The notes beneath the pieces were generated by a model that worked only from the letters and a program-made list of their open reading frames with translations, was not told the origin of the DNA and ran no database searches. A DNA stretch of 51,732 bases from Cyanobacteria bacterium UBA2566 (GTDB lineage Bacteria > Cyanobacteriota > Cyanobacteriia > Cyanobacteriales > Desertifilaceae), in assembly GCA_002340255.1 (NCBI GenBank), contig DDLS01000109.1, positions 1,742 to 53,473 on the forward strand, read 5' to 3'. The position numbers and the translations under genes are program-made. This document shows, piece after piece, positions 36,296 to 45,017 of this stretch. How positions within the stretch are numbered: the stretch's first letter is position 1; every line of letters starts with the position of its first letter.

Positions 36296-37123
36296 ATGAT
36301 GGCAAATGTTTATAAGTGGTTAACAATTTTTCTAATAGTTATAGGCATTATGGTTAATATATATGCACTATCTAATTCAAGCTACGAGCAAGATACGAAT
36401 AAATTATCTAATGAATCTACAACTCTTCCATCAACACAAGATATAGAGCCTTTAGAGCAACTAATAGATACCACTAATACTGATGATACTGGCATTAGTT
36501 ATGATACCAATAAAGATACGGAAACAAAAGAATTCACTTACACTGAAAATGGAGAAAAGGAATTTAATGAATCAATCTCCGTAAGAAAACAATCTTCAGA
36601 ATCAAAATTTGGGCATTTATCTTACACAGAAATTGAATCTGCTAATTTAATTGTTGTTGGCAGCTATGGACAGCATCAATATCAAAGATTTGAAAAACTA
36701 ATGCCTGAAGCTGCATTAGCTTTGATGAAAATGATCTATACAGCCAGAGATGATGGAGTTTGGATTATAGCAGCATCAGGGTTTCGCAATTACAAAATTC
36801 AGGAGGAGTTATTTAATAGAAAAGTTCAAATCCAAGGCTCTGATAGAGAAGCAGCAAAATCAGTTGCACCACCTGGATATAGCGAACACCACACAGGCTA
36901 TGCAGTAGATTTAGTCGATGGGCATAGTCCAAATGCAGACATAAACAGCAACTTTGCTACAACGGCTGCTTTTCAATGGTTAGTGCAACACGCCCAGGAT
37001 TTTGGATATGAGCTTTCCTTCCCAGAAAATAATCCTCAAAAAGTAAAATATGAGCCTTGGCACTGGCGATTTATTGGTTCGCCAAAAGCACAAAATCTTT
37101 TTAAGAATCACTCAGGAACTTAA
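36296..37123 (+). CDS. Membrane-anchored M15 D-Ala-D-Ala carboxypeptidase (VanY/DdcB-like)
   Basis: The 275-residue protein has an N-terminal signal anchor (about residues 7-25), a Ser/Thr/Asp-rich linker to about 105 and an M15B peptidase domain. The zinc site is complete: SEHHTGYAVD with His198 and Asp205, and EPWHWR with Glu253 and His256. It trims D-alanine from peptidoglycan stem peptides. It follows the giant SH3b protein by 69 bases on the same strand and shares its AT-rich composition, so the pair may act together on the wall. Confidence 0.88.
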   Translation: MMANVYKWLTIFLIVIGIMVNIYALSNSSYEQDTNKLSNESTTLPSTQDIEPLEQLIDTTNTDDTGISYDTNKDTETKEFTYTENGEKEFNESISVRKQSSESKFGHLSYTEIESANLIVVGSYGQHQYQRFEKLMPEAALALMKMIYTARDDGVWIIAASGFRNYKIQEELFNRKVQIQGSDREAAKSVAPPGYSEHHTGYAVDLVDGHSPNADINSNFATTAAFQWLVQHAQDFGYELSFPENNPQKVKYEPWHWRFIGSPKAQNLFKNHSGT

Positions 37124-37239
37124 CTTCGAGTTAAGTACGGAAAGCGTTTTCAGTTGCCATTACAGATTACCATCAGTAATATTAGTGTTATACTCCTAAA
37201 TGAGTCTAGTCAAATTTACTATTCTAATAAAGCCTAATC

Positions 37240-37842
37240 TCAGACTCGACGCACATTCAAGACAAAACTAGGAAGGACTTCCTCTCCCGATAACTCGACT
37301 GGATTGAACAATTTTTCTACCTCTAAACTGACTCGATGAATTTCCACAGTTCTATGTTGAGGATCGATTAACCAACCTAGTTTTGCTCCATTTTCGATAT
37401 ACTCTTGCATTTTCTCTTGCAGGGACTTTAGACTATCCGACTTTGAACGCAATTCCACCACAAAATCTGGGCAAATATGGGGGAATGTTCCCTTTTGCTC
37501 ATCTGTCAGTGCATCCCAGCGCTCTTGACTTATCCAACACGCATCAGGAGAACGGATTGCACCATTAGGTAAAATGAATCCGGTAGAAGAGTCGAATGCT
37601 TTCCCTAAATTGCCATTGTCTTCGTACCAGCCATACAGTTGTCCAATAATGCTGAAATTACGTTCTCCGGTTTCCCAACCTGTGGGTGGATTCACAATTA
37701 ATTCTCCTGTTGCAGTTCTTTCCAATTGTAATTCTCGATTGCTGGCAGCTAGAGCTTCAAATTGTTCTTGCGTAACATAGAGCTTGAGGGTTGTGGGTAA
37801 TGTCAGCAAGAGAGTTTCCGGTTTGGCGGGTGTCTGTACCAT
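37240..37842 (-). CDS. Uma2-family putative endonuclease (DUF820), first intact copy
   Basis: The 200-residue protein has the PD-(D/E)XK-like Uma2 fold: SPDACWI, PDFVVELRSKSD and a WLIDP strand near the end. Uma2 proteins are very common in cyanobacteria and of unknown role. The start is ATG 37842; upstream codons to 37956 are not conserved in the 41.5-kb copy. It is nearly identical to the gene at 41528, and its 5' flank (37847-37886) matches the 31.1-kb remnant. Confidence 0.85.
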   Translation of the reverse strand: MVQTPAKPETLLLTLPTTLKLYVTQEQFEALAASNRELQLERTATGELIVNPPTGWETGERNFSIIGQLYGWYEDNGNLGKAFDSSTGFILPNGAIRSPDACWISQERWDALTDEQKGTFPHICPDFVVELRSKSDSLKSLQEKMQEYIENGAKLGWLIDPQHRTVEIHRVSLEVEKLFNPVELSGEEVLPSFVLNVRRV

Positions 37843-37945
37843 GTTCACCTCTGCGATCCTATAATTCATTTTAGGCGATCGCATACAGTAATGAGGACAC
37901 CTTCTCATTTGCCAGTATAAACCAGACAAAATAGAAGACAGCACT

Positions 37946-38608
37946 ATGAAAATCAAGAAATATTGGTGGGTTTTAATTCTGATTCAGCTAACTCTTCTAG
38001 TTGTCATTATTAACGGAAAATTCGCTGTTTCCAACGATCGCCCATCTCTTGTGTACAGAGAAGACTTTCGGGAGATTCCGGCTGCCCTTCCCATCACTCA
38101 GGAACATATTAGCCATGAATATTTAATGCTTAATTTATATGGTTCAGCGAAAGAAAGTCTAAAAAAAAGCCATCATGAGAATATAGTAAACGATCCTTAT
38201 TACTTATGGTCGGGGAGATGCTCGAGCAACTGGGCAGCAACGTTTAGTCACAGGCAATTTCTGGTTGATTTGAGAGGAGTGGCTAAAATTAGATGGCGAA
38301 CCAAGCAGTCGGGTTTCAGAAGATTGCACATTCTCTTAAAACTTGAGGATGGTACTTGGTTAGTGAGCGATCGCACTCAAGGAGCATCGGAAGACTGGAA
38401 AATCGGTGAGTTTAACCTGATGGACTTAGAATGGTATGCACTCTCAATGGAGACGATAACGGAAAGAGAGAAAGTCTCCTCTGTCGATCTTTCACGAGTC
38501 GATGAAATCGGAATTACAGATCTGATGAGAGGAGGCTCCAGTTCAGCATCCTCTAGACTAGACTGGATCGAAGTCTATGGAAAACCGGTAGAACGGTTCA
38601 ATTCTTAG
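37946..38608 (+). CDS. Membrane-anchored or secreted hypothetical protein
   Basis: The 220-residue protein has an N-terminal hydrophobic stretch (about residues 7-26) and a soluble domain with alternating beta-type segments (FLVDLRGVAKIRWRTK, RLHILLKLEDGTWLVSD, DEIGITDLM, LDWIEVYG) like a jelly-roll sugar-binding domain. I infer a carbohydrate-binding-like fold, without support for its ligand. It precedes the Tat-exported aldo/keto reductase by 71 bases, so the two may work together outside the cytoplasm. Confidence 0.65.
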   Translation: MKIKKYWWVLILIQLTLLVVIINGKFAVSNDRPSLVYREDFREIPAALPITQEHISHEYLMLNLYGSAKESLKKSHHENIVNDPYYLWSGRCSSNWAATFSHRQFLVDLRGVAKIRWRTKQSGFRRLHILLKLEDGTWLVSDRTQGASEDWKIGEFNLMDLEWYALSMETITEREKVSSVDLSRVDEIGITDLMRGGSSSASSRLDWIEVYGKPVERFNS

Positions 38609-38679
38609 TCAATCGGCGATCGCTTCGATCCTTGACTACAATTGAACCAACAAAACCTTAAATTCCATAATGAGCCAAA

Positions 38680-39648
38680 ATGATTACACGCCGAGAATTT
38701 GTCAAAACTGCTGCGGTTGCTAGCGCGACTGCTGTTGTCGTTCCCCATTTGAGTCTTGGGAGTTCACCCTCTTATGATGCAAAGCAACTGCCGACTAGAA
38801 CGCTCGGAAAAACAGGAATAGAGGTTCCACCGATCATTATCGGTTGTGGTAGTCGATTTATGGCGATCCAAGACGAGGATAAAGCTCTTGAGTTACTCGA
38901 ATATGCCCTCGATCGCGGATTATATTGTTGGGATACAGCCGCAAATTATGGAAACCACCAGATTTCGAGCGAGGAGCGTTTGGGCAAGTTGCTCAAACAG
39001 AGGAGGAAGGAAGTCTTTTTAGCCACTAAAGTCGCTCAACGGGATGGGGAAAGTGCCAAAAAGACGATTGAGAGAAGTTTAAAACGCCTTCAGACAGATT
39101 ATATCGATCTCCTTCAAGTTCATTCTATAAGGTCTGTCGAAGATGTTGAAACTCTAGGACAAAAAGGTCAGGTTTTGGAAGTGCTGCATCAATATAAAGA
39201 AGAAGGGGCGATCGCACATATCGGCTTTAGTGGACATACTTCAGCCGAAGCGATGAAGAAAGCGGCTCAAATGTACGATTTTGATACCATGCTGATCGCG
39301 ATGAATCATCAGCGTCCAGAACAGAAATTTGAGGAACAAGCCGTTCCAGCCGCAGGAAGGAAGGGAATGGGAGTACTGGCAATGAAAGTCATTCGCCCTA
39401 GAGAAACCATCGAAAATCTCAATCCTAGGGATCTGCTTAGTTATGCTTTGAGCTTAGACCATATTTCAGCAGCCGTCGTTGGAATCGATAGCTTGGCACT
39501 CTTGAAAGATAACATCGATTTCATGCAGAATTTTAGCCCCTTATCTGCCTCGAAAATGGAAGAAATGAGAGTTAAGCTAGCACCATTCTACAGAAATGAG
39601 CAATTAGCTTGGATGAAACCTGGGTATGAAGATGGAATGAATGCCTGA
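38680..39648 (+). CDS. Tat-exported aldo/keto reductase
   Basis: The 322-residue protein begins MITRREFVKTAAVAS, a twin-arginine signal with a following hydrophobic region. The AKR fold is complete: TLGKTGIEVP at the start, catalytic tetrad Asp and Tyr in DTAANYGNH, Lys in LATKVAQRD and His in LLQVHSIR, then HIGFSGH and AAVVGIDS. NADPH would have to be carried in by Tat export of the folded enzyme. Periplasmic AKRs of this kind are known in bacteria; the substrate is not known. Confidence 0.85.
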   Translation: MITRREFVKTAAVASATAVVVPHLSLGSSPSYDAKQLPTRTLGKTGIEVPPIIIGCGSRFMAIQDEDKALELLEYALDRGLYCWDTAANYGNHQISSEERLGKLLKQRRKEVFLATKVAQRDGESAKKTIERSLKRLQTDYIDLLQVHSIRSVEDVETLGQKGQVLEVLHQYKEEGAIAHIGFSGHTSAEAMKKAAQMYDFDTMLIAMNHQRPEQKFEEQAVPAAGRKGMGVLAMKVIRPRETIENLNPRDLLSYALSLDHISAAVVGIDSLALLKDNIDFMQNFSPLSASKMEEMRVKLAPFYRNEQLAWMKPGYEDGMNA

Positions 39649-39759
39649 ATAAGTCAACCCAGTCAACCCATAAACTAGACAGATTTCTGTACTCGCCCAT
39701 TCTGGGAGATTTGGGTAGAAACCCGGTTTCTGAATCGTTTCTCAAGAGGTTAAATCGCC

Positions 39760-41484
39760 ATGACACCAGAAGATTTGGCATTTGAACAAGTAGAGCCGCT
39801 TATTGCTGCTTCCGCCATTGCCGACTGGCACTTTTTTCTGCCCGCCGATCATTCGCCCGCACAACCTTCGAGTCAACCCTATCGTATTTTTGAACCCCGT
39901 TGGTGCGAGGTGATTTTATTGTGGTTGGGACGTGCAGATGTGGAAGAGGAAAAGAAGGAACAGTTTATTGAGGCATTGGTGAATTTTGAGGATGGCTGTG
40001 GAGAATTTTATCAATATCAAGCCTATTTTCTCGCTGCGGCAGGCATGGGCGAGTTTAAGAGTTGTTCTCTTGCCGATGAAATTGTCCAGCAGATCGTCAA
40101 GTGGGGTTTTGGAGCTTTCAATGCTGAAAAACAGGAGTGGCAAACCGTTCTCGATCCTCTGGAAAACAGAGCTAGAGAAACTCTATTGGCAACTGACAGA
40201 GTGCGAGTTATTCAAGCCCTTGGCAATCTCCTACAACAGCCCCAATGTCCCGAAGATACTCATAGATTAGTGGCTGAATGTTTAGGGGAAATCGATCCAG
40301 GTAATGCTGAAGCGATCGCCACTTTCGTCCAACGTCTCAGAGAGACTGAGGATGAAGATCTCTGTAGGGAGGTAGCTGAATGCTTGGGGAAAATCGATCC
40401 AGGAAATCTCCAGGCAATTACAGCGTTAGCCAGACTTCTTAGAGACACTGAAGATGAACATATCCGTAGGAAGATAGCTGAGAGTTTAGGGAAAGTCGAT
40501 CCAGGAAATAAGGAGGCGATCGCAGTATTACTCCAATTTCTTCAGGACAGTGAGGAGAGATTTACTCGTATAATGGCGGCTAAGGGTTTAGGGGAAATCG
40601 CACTAGGCAATACCGAAGCGATCGCAGCGCTCGTCCAATTTCTCAAAGACACCGAGGATAGATTTACAGGTAGAATGGCGGCTAGGAATTTACAGAAAAT
40701 CGGACAAGGCAATCCAGAAGCGATCGCAAGTCTTGTTCAACTTCTGACAGACAGTGAAGACGAATATACCCGTTGGCTGGCAGCTAATAGTTTAGAAGAA
40801 ATCGACCCAGGAAATCCCCAGGCGATCGCAACCTTAGTTCAACTTCTAGCAGAGACAGAAGATGAGCAGATCTGTTGGCAGGTAGCTTATCGTTTAGGGG
40901 AAATCGATCCAGGTAATGCCCAGGCGATCGCAGCATTGGCTCAACTGCTCACAGATGCTAAAGATGAAGAGATCTGCTGTGATTTGGCTTATAGTTTACT
41001 GACCATTGACCCAGGAAATTCCCAAGCGATCGCAGCATTAGCTCAACTTCTCAAAGACACTGAAGATGAGGAGATCCGTTGGGACATGCCTGTTAGTTTA
41101 GGGAAAATCGCCCAGGGCAATGCGGAAGCGATCGCTACTTTAGTCCAACTTCTGAAAGACAGTGAAGAGGAAGAGGTCTGTTGCTCAGTGGCTTACAGCT
41201 TAGGGAAAATTGACCCAGGTAATGCTGAGGCGATCGCCGCCTTATTTCAACTACTCAAAGACACTGACGATGAAGATACTCGTTTTCAGGTTGCTAGGAC
41301 TTTAGGGGAAATCATCACCACCAACCAACAGCGGCAAAGTGTTGTTTCTGCTCTCCCACCTTATCTAAGCGATGAAACCTACGAAAATAATTCCGATCTC
41401 TTTAAAAATTGCTACCAAGTTCTCTGGGACATTGCTCAAAACCTGCCCTATCCCGACTTCTACCGCGCTTGGCATCAGGTTTAG
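39760..41484 (+). CDS. HEAT-repeat protein with ten 34-residue repeats
   Basis: The 574-residue protein has an N-terminal helical domain (about 1-177, with YRIFEPRWCEVILLWLGR) like regions seen next to NACHT/HEAT proteins in cyanobacteria, then ten gapless repeats of 34 residues (residues 178-517, DNA 40291-41310) of the form I-D-P-G-N-x-(E/Q)-A-I-A...L-x-D-(T/S)-E-D-E. It ends YPDFYRAWHQV. No NTPase domain is present, so it may be a truncated relative of NACHT-HEAT sensors or a scaffold. The start is ATG 39760 with an AGAGG site upstream. Confidence 0.85.
   Translation: MTPEDLAFEQVEPLIAASAIADWHFFLPADHSPAQPSSQPYRIFEPRWCEVILLWLGRADVEEEKKEQFIEALVNFEDGCGEFYQYQAYFLAAAGMGEFKSCSLADEIVQQIVKWGFGAFNAEKQEWQTVLDPLENRARETLLATDRVRVIQALGNLLQQPQCPEDTHRLVAECLGEIDPGNAEAIATFVQRLRETEDEDLCREVAECLGKIDPGNLQAITALARLLRDTEDEHIRRKIAESLGKVDPGNKEAIAVLLQFLQDSEERFTRIMAAKGLGEIALGNTEAIAALVQFLKDTEDRFTGRMAARNLQKIGQGNPEAIASLVQLLTDSEDEYTRWLAANSLEEIDPGNPQAIATLVQLLAETEDEQICWQVAYRLGEIDPGNAQAIAALAQLLTDAKDEEICCDLAYSLLTIDPGNSQAIAALAQLLKDTEDEEIRWDMPVSLGKIAQGNAEAIATLVQLLKDSEEEEVCCSVAYSLGKIDPGNAEAIAALFQLLKDTDDEDTRFQVARTLGEIITTNQQRQSVVSALPPYLSDETYENNSDLFKNCYQVLWDIAQNLPYPDFYRAWHQV
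40291..41310 (+). repeat. Ten tandem 102-bp repeats within the HEAT gene
   Basis: The period is exactly 102 bases without gaps. Nine of the ten units carry the HIP1 octamer GCGATCGC at the same codons (A-I-A); only unit 2 (about 40413) lacks it (GCAATTAC). Confidence 0.9.
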
Positions 41485-41527
41485 CTGTACTAAAAGAGTC
41501 TAGTCAAATTTACTGCCCGAATAAAGC

Positions 41528-42142
41528 CTAATCCCAGACTCGGCGCAAATTCAAGACAAAACTGGGTAAAACTTCTTCACCGGATAATTCAGTTGAATTG
41601 GACAAAACTTCGACCTCTAAATCGACTCGATAAATTTCCACCGTTCGATTTTGGGGATCGATTAACCAACCCAATCTTGCCCCATTGTCCATATATTCTT
41701 GCATTTTCTCTTGCAAGGATTTGAGAGTATCCGACTTGGAACGCAATTCCACCACAAAATCGGGGCAAATATTAGGAAATGTTCCCTTTTGTTCATCCGT
41801 CAAAGCATCCCAACGCTCTTGACTAATCCAACATGCATCGGGAGAGAGATTCGCGCCATTGGGTAAAATGAATCCAGTAGAAGAGTCAAATGCTTTCCCT
41901 AAATTACCATTGTCTTCATACCAACGACCCAATTGTACAATAATGCTGAAATTACGTTCTCCGGTTTCCCAACCTGTGGGTGGATTCACAATTAATTCTC
42001 CTTGTGAGGTTCTTTCCAGTCTTAAGTCTCGATTGCTGGCAGCTAGAGCTTCAAATTGTTCTTGCGTGACATAGAGCTTGAGGGTTTTGGGTAACGTCAG
42101 CAAGAGCGTTTCGGTTTCTGGTTTTACTGGTGTCTGTACCAT
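41528..42142 (-). CDS. Uma2-family putative endonuclease (DUF820), second intact copy
   Basis: The 204-residue protein is a close paralogue of the 37240 gene, differing in scattered codons and in the head (MVQTPVKPETETLLL). The same PDFVVELRSKSD core and WLIDP strand are present. It is the third member of a set of like-oriented Uma2 sequences, here directly upstream of rpoC1 and divergent from it. Confidence 0.85.
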   Translation of the reverse strand: MVQTPVKPETETLLLTLPKTLKLYVTQEQFEALAASNRDLRLERTSQGELIVNPPTGWETGERNFSIIVQLGRWYEDNGNLGKAFDSSTGFILPNGANLSPDACWISQERWDALTDEQKGTFPNICPDFVVELRSKSDTLKSLQEKMQEYMDNGARLGWLIDPQNRTVEIYRVDLEVEVLSNSTELSGEEVLPSFVLNLRRVWD

Positions 42143-42210
42143 GTTGACCTCAAAATGCTATAGGGCTATTTTAGGCGATCGCCCCTACAACCCAGGAAAA
42201 ACATCACCGA

Positions 42211-42240
42211 TGACCCATTACCAGCACAAAACGCTATAAT
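42211..42240 (+). promoter_or_regulatory. Probable rpoC1 promoter
   Basis: TATAAT at 42235-42240 lies 18 bases after TGACCC (42211-42216), about 60 bases before the rpoC1 start. The -10 box overlaps an ACGCTATAAT sequence also found in the dispersed palindrome family, so it could be repeat-derived. Confidence 0.4.
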
Positions 42241-42301
42241 AGTAGATTGGGCTAGTCCAGATTCTCAAGGCAGCGTTATTCACCCTCATTGAACAGCAGC
42301 A

Positions 42302-44209
42302 ATGAAAAATCAGCAACAACGGTTTGATTACGTCAAAATTGGTATCGCTTCTCCTGACCGGATTCGGCAATGGGGAGAGCGAACCCTTCCCAATGGGTCA
42401 GTCGTTGGGGAAGTGACCAAACCGGAAACCATCAACTATCGTACTCTCAAACCCGAAATGGATGGCCTCTTCTGCGAGCGGATTTTTGGGCCAGCTAAAG
42501 ATTGGGAATGTCATTGTGGAAAGTATAAACGAGTTCGTCATCGGGGGATTGTTTGCGAGCGTTGCGGCGTAGAAGTCACCGAATCGAGAGTCCGTCGCCA
42601 TCGCATGGGTCATATTCAATTAGCCGCTCCAGTCGCCCATGTGTGGTACTTAAAAGGTATACCCAGCTATATGGCCATTCTGCTGGATATGCCCCTGCGG
42701 GATGTCGAACAAATTGTGTATTTTAATGCCTATGTGGTTCTAGATCCCGGAAATACCCCAGAGGTCGCTAAGACCAATGAAGAAATTCCATCCCTCAGTT
42801 ATAAACAACTGCTCAATGAAGACCAATGGATGGATATTGAAGACCAATTGTATTCTGAAGATTCAGAATTAATTGGTGTAGAAGTGGGCATTGGTGCAGA
42901 GGCCATTGAGCGCTTATTGGCTGATTTGGAATTAGAAAGCGTAGCGGAACAACTGCGCGAAGATATCCTCAATTCTAAAGGGCAAAAACGGGCGAAGTTA
43001 ATTAAACGTTTGCGGGTCATTGATAACTTTATCGCCACCGGTTCTAAGCCCGAATGGATGATTTTGAGTATGCTGCCGGTGATTCCGCCCGATCTGCGCC
43101 CCATGGTGCAGTTGGATGGGGGACGGTTTGCCACCAGCGATTTAAACGATTTGTATCGCCGGGTGATTAACCGCAATAACCGATTAGCTCGACTGCAAGA
43201 AATTTTAGCCCCAGAGATTATTGTCCGTAATGAAAAGCGGATGTTACAAGAAGCCGTGGATGCTCTGATTGATAATGGTCGGCGCGGTCGCACGGTAGTG
43301 GGAGCAAATAACCGACCCCTCAAATCTCTGTCGGATATTATTGAAGGGAAACAGGGACGTTTCCGACAAAACTTGTTAGGAAAACGGGTGGATTATTCCG
43401 GTCGTTCTGTGATTGTGGTGGGGCCAAAGTTGCAAATTTACCAATGTGGCTTACCCAAGGAAATGGCGATTGAATTGTTCCAACCGTTTGTCATTCATCG
43501 CTTAATTCGCCAAGGATTGGTCAATAATATTAAGGCAGCGAAAAAGCTGATTCAACGGAACGATCCTAGTGTTTGGGATGTTTTAGAAGAGGTGATTGAA
43601 GGTCACCCAGTCTTGCTGAACCGCGCTCCAACGTTGCACCGGTTGGGGATTCAAGCGTTTGAACCGATGCTTGTGGAAGGGCGAGCCATTCAGTTGCATC
43701 CGTTGGTTTGCCCCGCGTTTAACGCCGACTTTGATGGTGACCAAATGGCGGTGCATGTACCGTTGTCGTTGGAGTCCCAATCTGAGGCGCGGTTGTTGAT
43801 GTTAGCGTCCAATAATGTCATGTCTCCAGCGACGGGACGGCCGATTATTACGCCATCTCAGGATATGGTTTTGGGATGTTACTATTTAACAGCAGACAAT
43901 CCTTGGGCACAGAAAGGGGGCGATCGCTTTTTTGCGTCTTTAGAAGATGCCATTCGTGCCTACGACCAAGCCCAAGTAGACCTACATGCCTATATCTGGG
44001 TTCGTTATGATGGTGAAGTGGAATCTCCAGAAAAGGATGATGAAATCGTTTCTGAAGAAAAGCTCGAAGACGGAACAGTGAACCGTATTTACCGCTATCG
44101 ACGAGTACGGGAAACAGCCGAAGGTGAGCAGATTTGCCAGTATATTCGCACAACACCCGGTCGAATTATCTTTAATAAGACAATTCATGATTCTATCCTC
44201 ACGGCTTAG
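42302..44209 (+). CDS. rpoC1: RNA polymerase gamma subunit (split beta')
   Basis: The 635-residue cyanobacterial RpoC1 is the N-terminal part of beta'. It has the zinc ribbon (C-H-C-G...C-E-R-C near residues 61-80), the bridge and clamp segments, and the active-site loop NADFDGDQMAVH with Asp476, Asp478 and Asp480, which hold the catalytic magnesium. The length is normal and the C-terminus is complete. It is alone: rpoB and rpoC2 are in neither flank (42.3 kb left, 7.5 kb right), unlike many cyanobacteria with rpoB-rpoC1-rpoC2 together. Synechocystis is known to have them split. Confidence 0.97.
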   Translation: MKNQQQRFDYVKIGIASPDRIRQWGERTLPNGSVVGEVTKPETINYRTLKPEMDGLFCERIFGPAKDWECHCGKYKRVRHRGIVCERCGVEVTESRVRRHRMGHIQLAAPVAHVWYLKGIPSYMAILLDMPLRDVEQIVYFNAYVVLDPGNTPEVAKTNEEIPSLSYKQLLNEDQWMDIEDQLYSEDSELIGVEVGIGAEAIERLLADLELESVAEQLREDILNSKGQKRAKLIKRLRVIDNFIATGSKPEWMILSMLPVIPPDLRPMVQLDGGRFATSDLNDLYRRVINRNNRLARLQEILAPEIIVRNEKRMLQEAVDALIDNGRRGRTVVGANNRPLKSLSDIIEGKQGRFRQNLLGKRVDYSGRSVIVVGPKLQIYQCGLPKEMAIELFQPFVIHRLIRQGLVNNIKAAKKLIQRNDPSVWDVLEEVIEGHPVLLNRAPTLHRLGIQAFEPMLVEGRAIQLHPLVCPAFNADFDGDQMAVHVPLSLESQSEARLLMLASNNVMSPATGRPIITPSQDMVLGCYYLTADNPWAQKGGDRFFASLEDAIRAYDQAQVDLHAYIWVRYDGEVESPEKDDEIVSEEKLEDGTVNRIYRYRRVRETAEGEQICQYIRTTPGRIIFNKTIHDSILTA

Positions 44210-44249
44210 TCTCCTAGTCGTTGGATGTCTTCAGTCACATTAGATTAAT

Positions 44250-44267
44250 GGAGTGCCACGGCACTCC
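44250..44267 (+). terminator. Hairpin after rpoC1
   Basis: GGAGTGCC, loop AC, GGCACTCC forms an 8-bp GC-rich stem 40 bases after the rpoC1 stop. No U-run follows, so termination is possible but not certain. Confidence 0.45.
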
Positions 44268-44490
44268 TCTATGGATATAATCGTTCTGAATCCCCAGTAA
44301 ACTGGTTAACTTGTCATAACCTTGGATACAGGATGGTATACTTTACCGTATAAAAATGAACGTTTCTCGCGATCCCGATGAAGCAATGCAAGTCATGATT
44401 GAGTTAGCTAACTCATCAATCGCTAACACCCCCTACTTTTTGTTAAACTAACCTGGATAGACCAAGTATGAAATATTGGGAGAGATTCCT

Positions 44491-44970
44491 GTGTTAGATG
44501 AACAGGCTAAGAAAACCCTGTTAAGAAAAATTCCCCATGGATTGTATATCTGTGGGGTAAAAGATGGGGAAGAAGTCAATGGTTTTACTGCCAGTTGGGT
44601 AATGCAAGCCTCTTTTGCGCCTCCTTTGGTGGTCAATTGTGTGAATACGAAGTCTCAATCCCATGCCATGATTCAATCGAGTGGCGTATTTGCCTTAAGT
44701 ATTCTGGAAGCGGGACAAAAGGATTTAGCCCAGCAATTTTTTAAGCCTCAACGCCGAGTCGGGAATAAGTTTGAATCAGTAGACTTTTATCTGGGTGAAA
44801 CCGGATGTCCGATCATTACCGATACATTAGGATATGTGGAATGCCAGGTTGTGGGAGCGGTAGAAAAAGGCGATCATACGGTATTCGTAGGAGAAGTGAT
44901 TGCCGCAGGAATTCACCGGGAAGGTGAGCCACTCTTACTCGAAAGTACGGGTTGGAATTATGGCGGTTAG
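44491..44970 (+). CDS. Flavin reductase-like domain protein
   Basis: The 159-residue protein has the FMN-binding split-barrel of the flavin-reductase-like family (flavoredoxin type), similar to the C-terminal domain of cyanobacterial flavodiiron proteins. Key stretches are IPHGLYICGVKDGEEVNGFTASWVMQ near the start, FAPPLVVNCVN, SGVFALSILE and VFVGEVIAAGI. GTG 44491 is preferred because GGGAGAG lies seven bases upstream; an upstream frame to 44476 would include that site. It reduces FMN or FAD, or binds flavin for another oxidoreductase; its partner is not visible. Confidence 0.8.
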   Translation: MLDEQAKKTLLRKIPHGLYICGVKDGEEVNGFTASWVMQASFAPPLVVNCVNTKSQSHAMIQSSGVFALSILEAGQKDLAQQFFKPQRRVGNKFESVDFYLGETGCPIITDTLGYVECQVVGAVEKGDHTVFVGEVIAAGIHREGEPLLLESTGWNYGG

Positions 44971-45017
44971 CTGAATTCCTGAATCATGAGGATAACAATA
45001 GGAGATTGATTTAACTT

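Noticed and set aside
37843..37956. Longer start for the first uma2 gene
   Set aside because: The codons lie in a flank not translated in the other copies; MVQTP is the shared start.
44356..44451. A 31-codon ORF after rpoC1
   Set aside because: It has an ATG and stop but no ribosome site, homology or context; it may be a remnant but cannot be supported.
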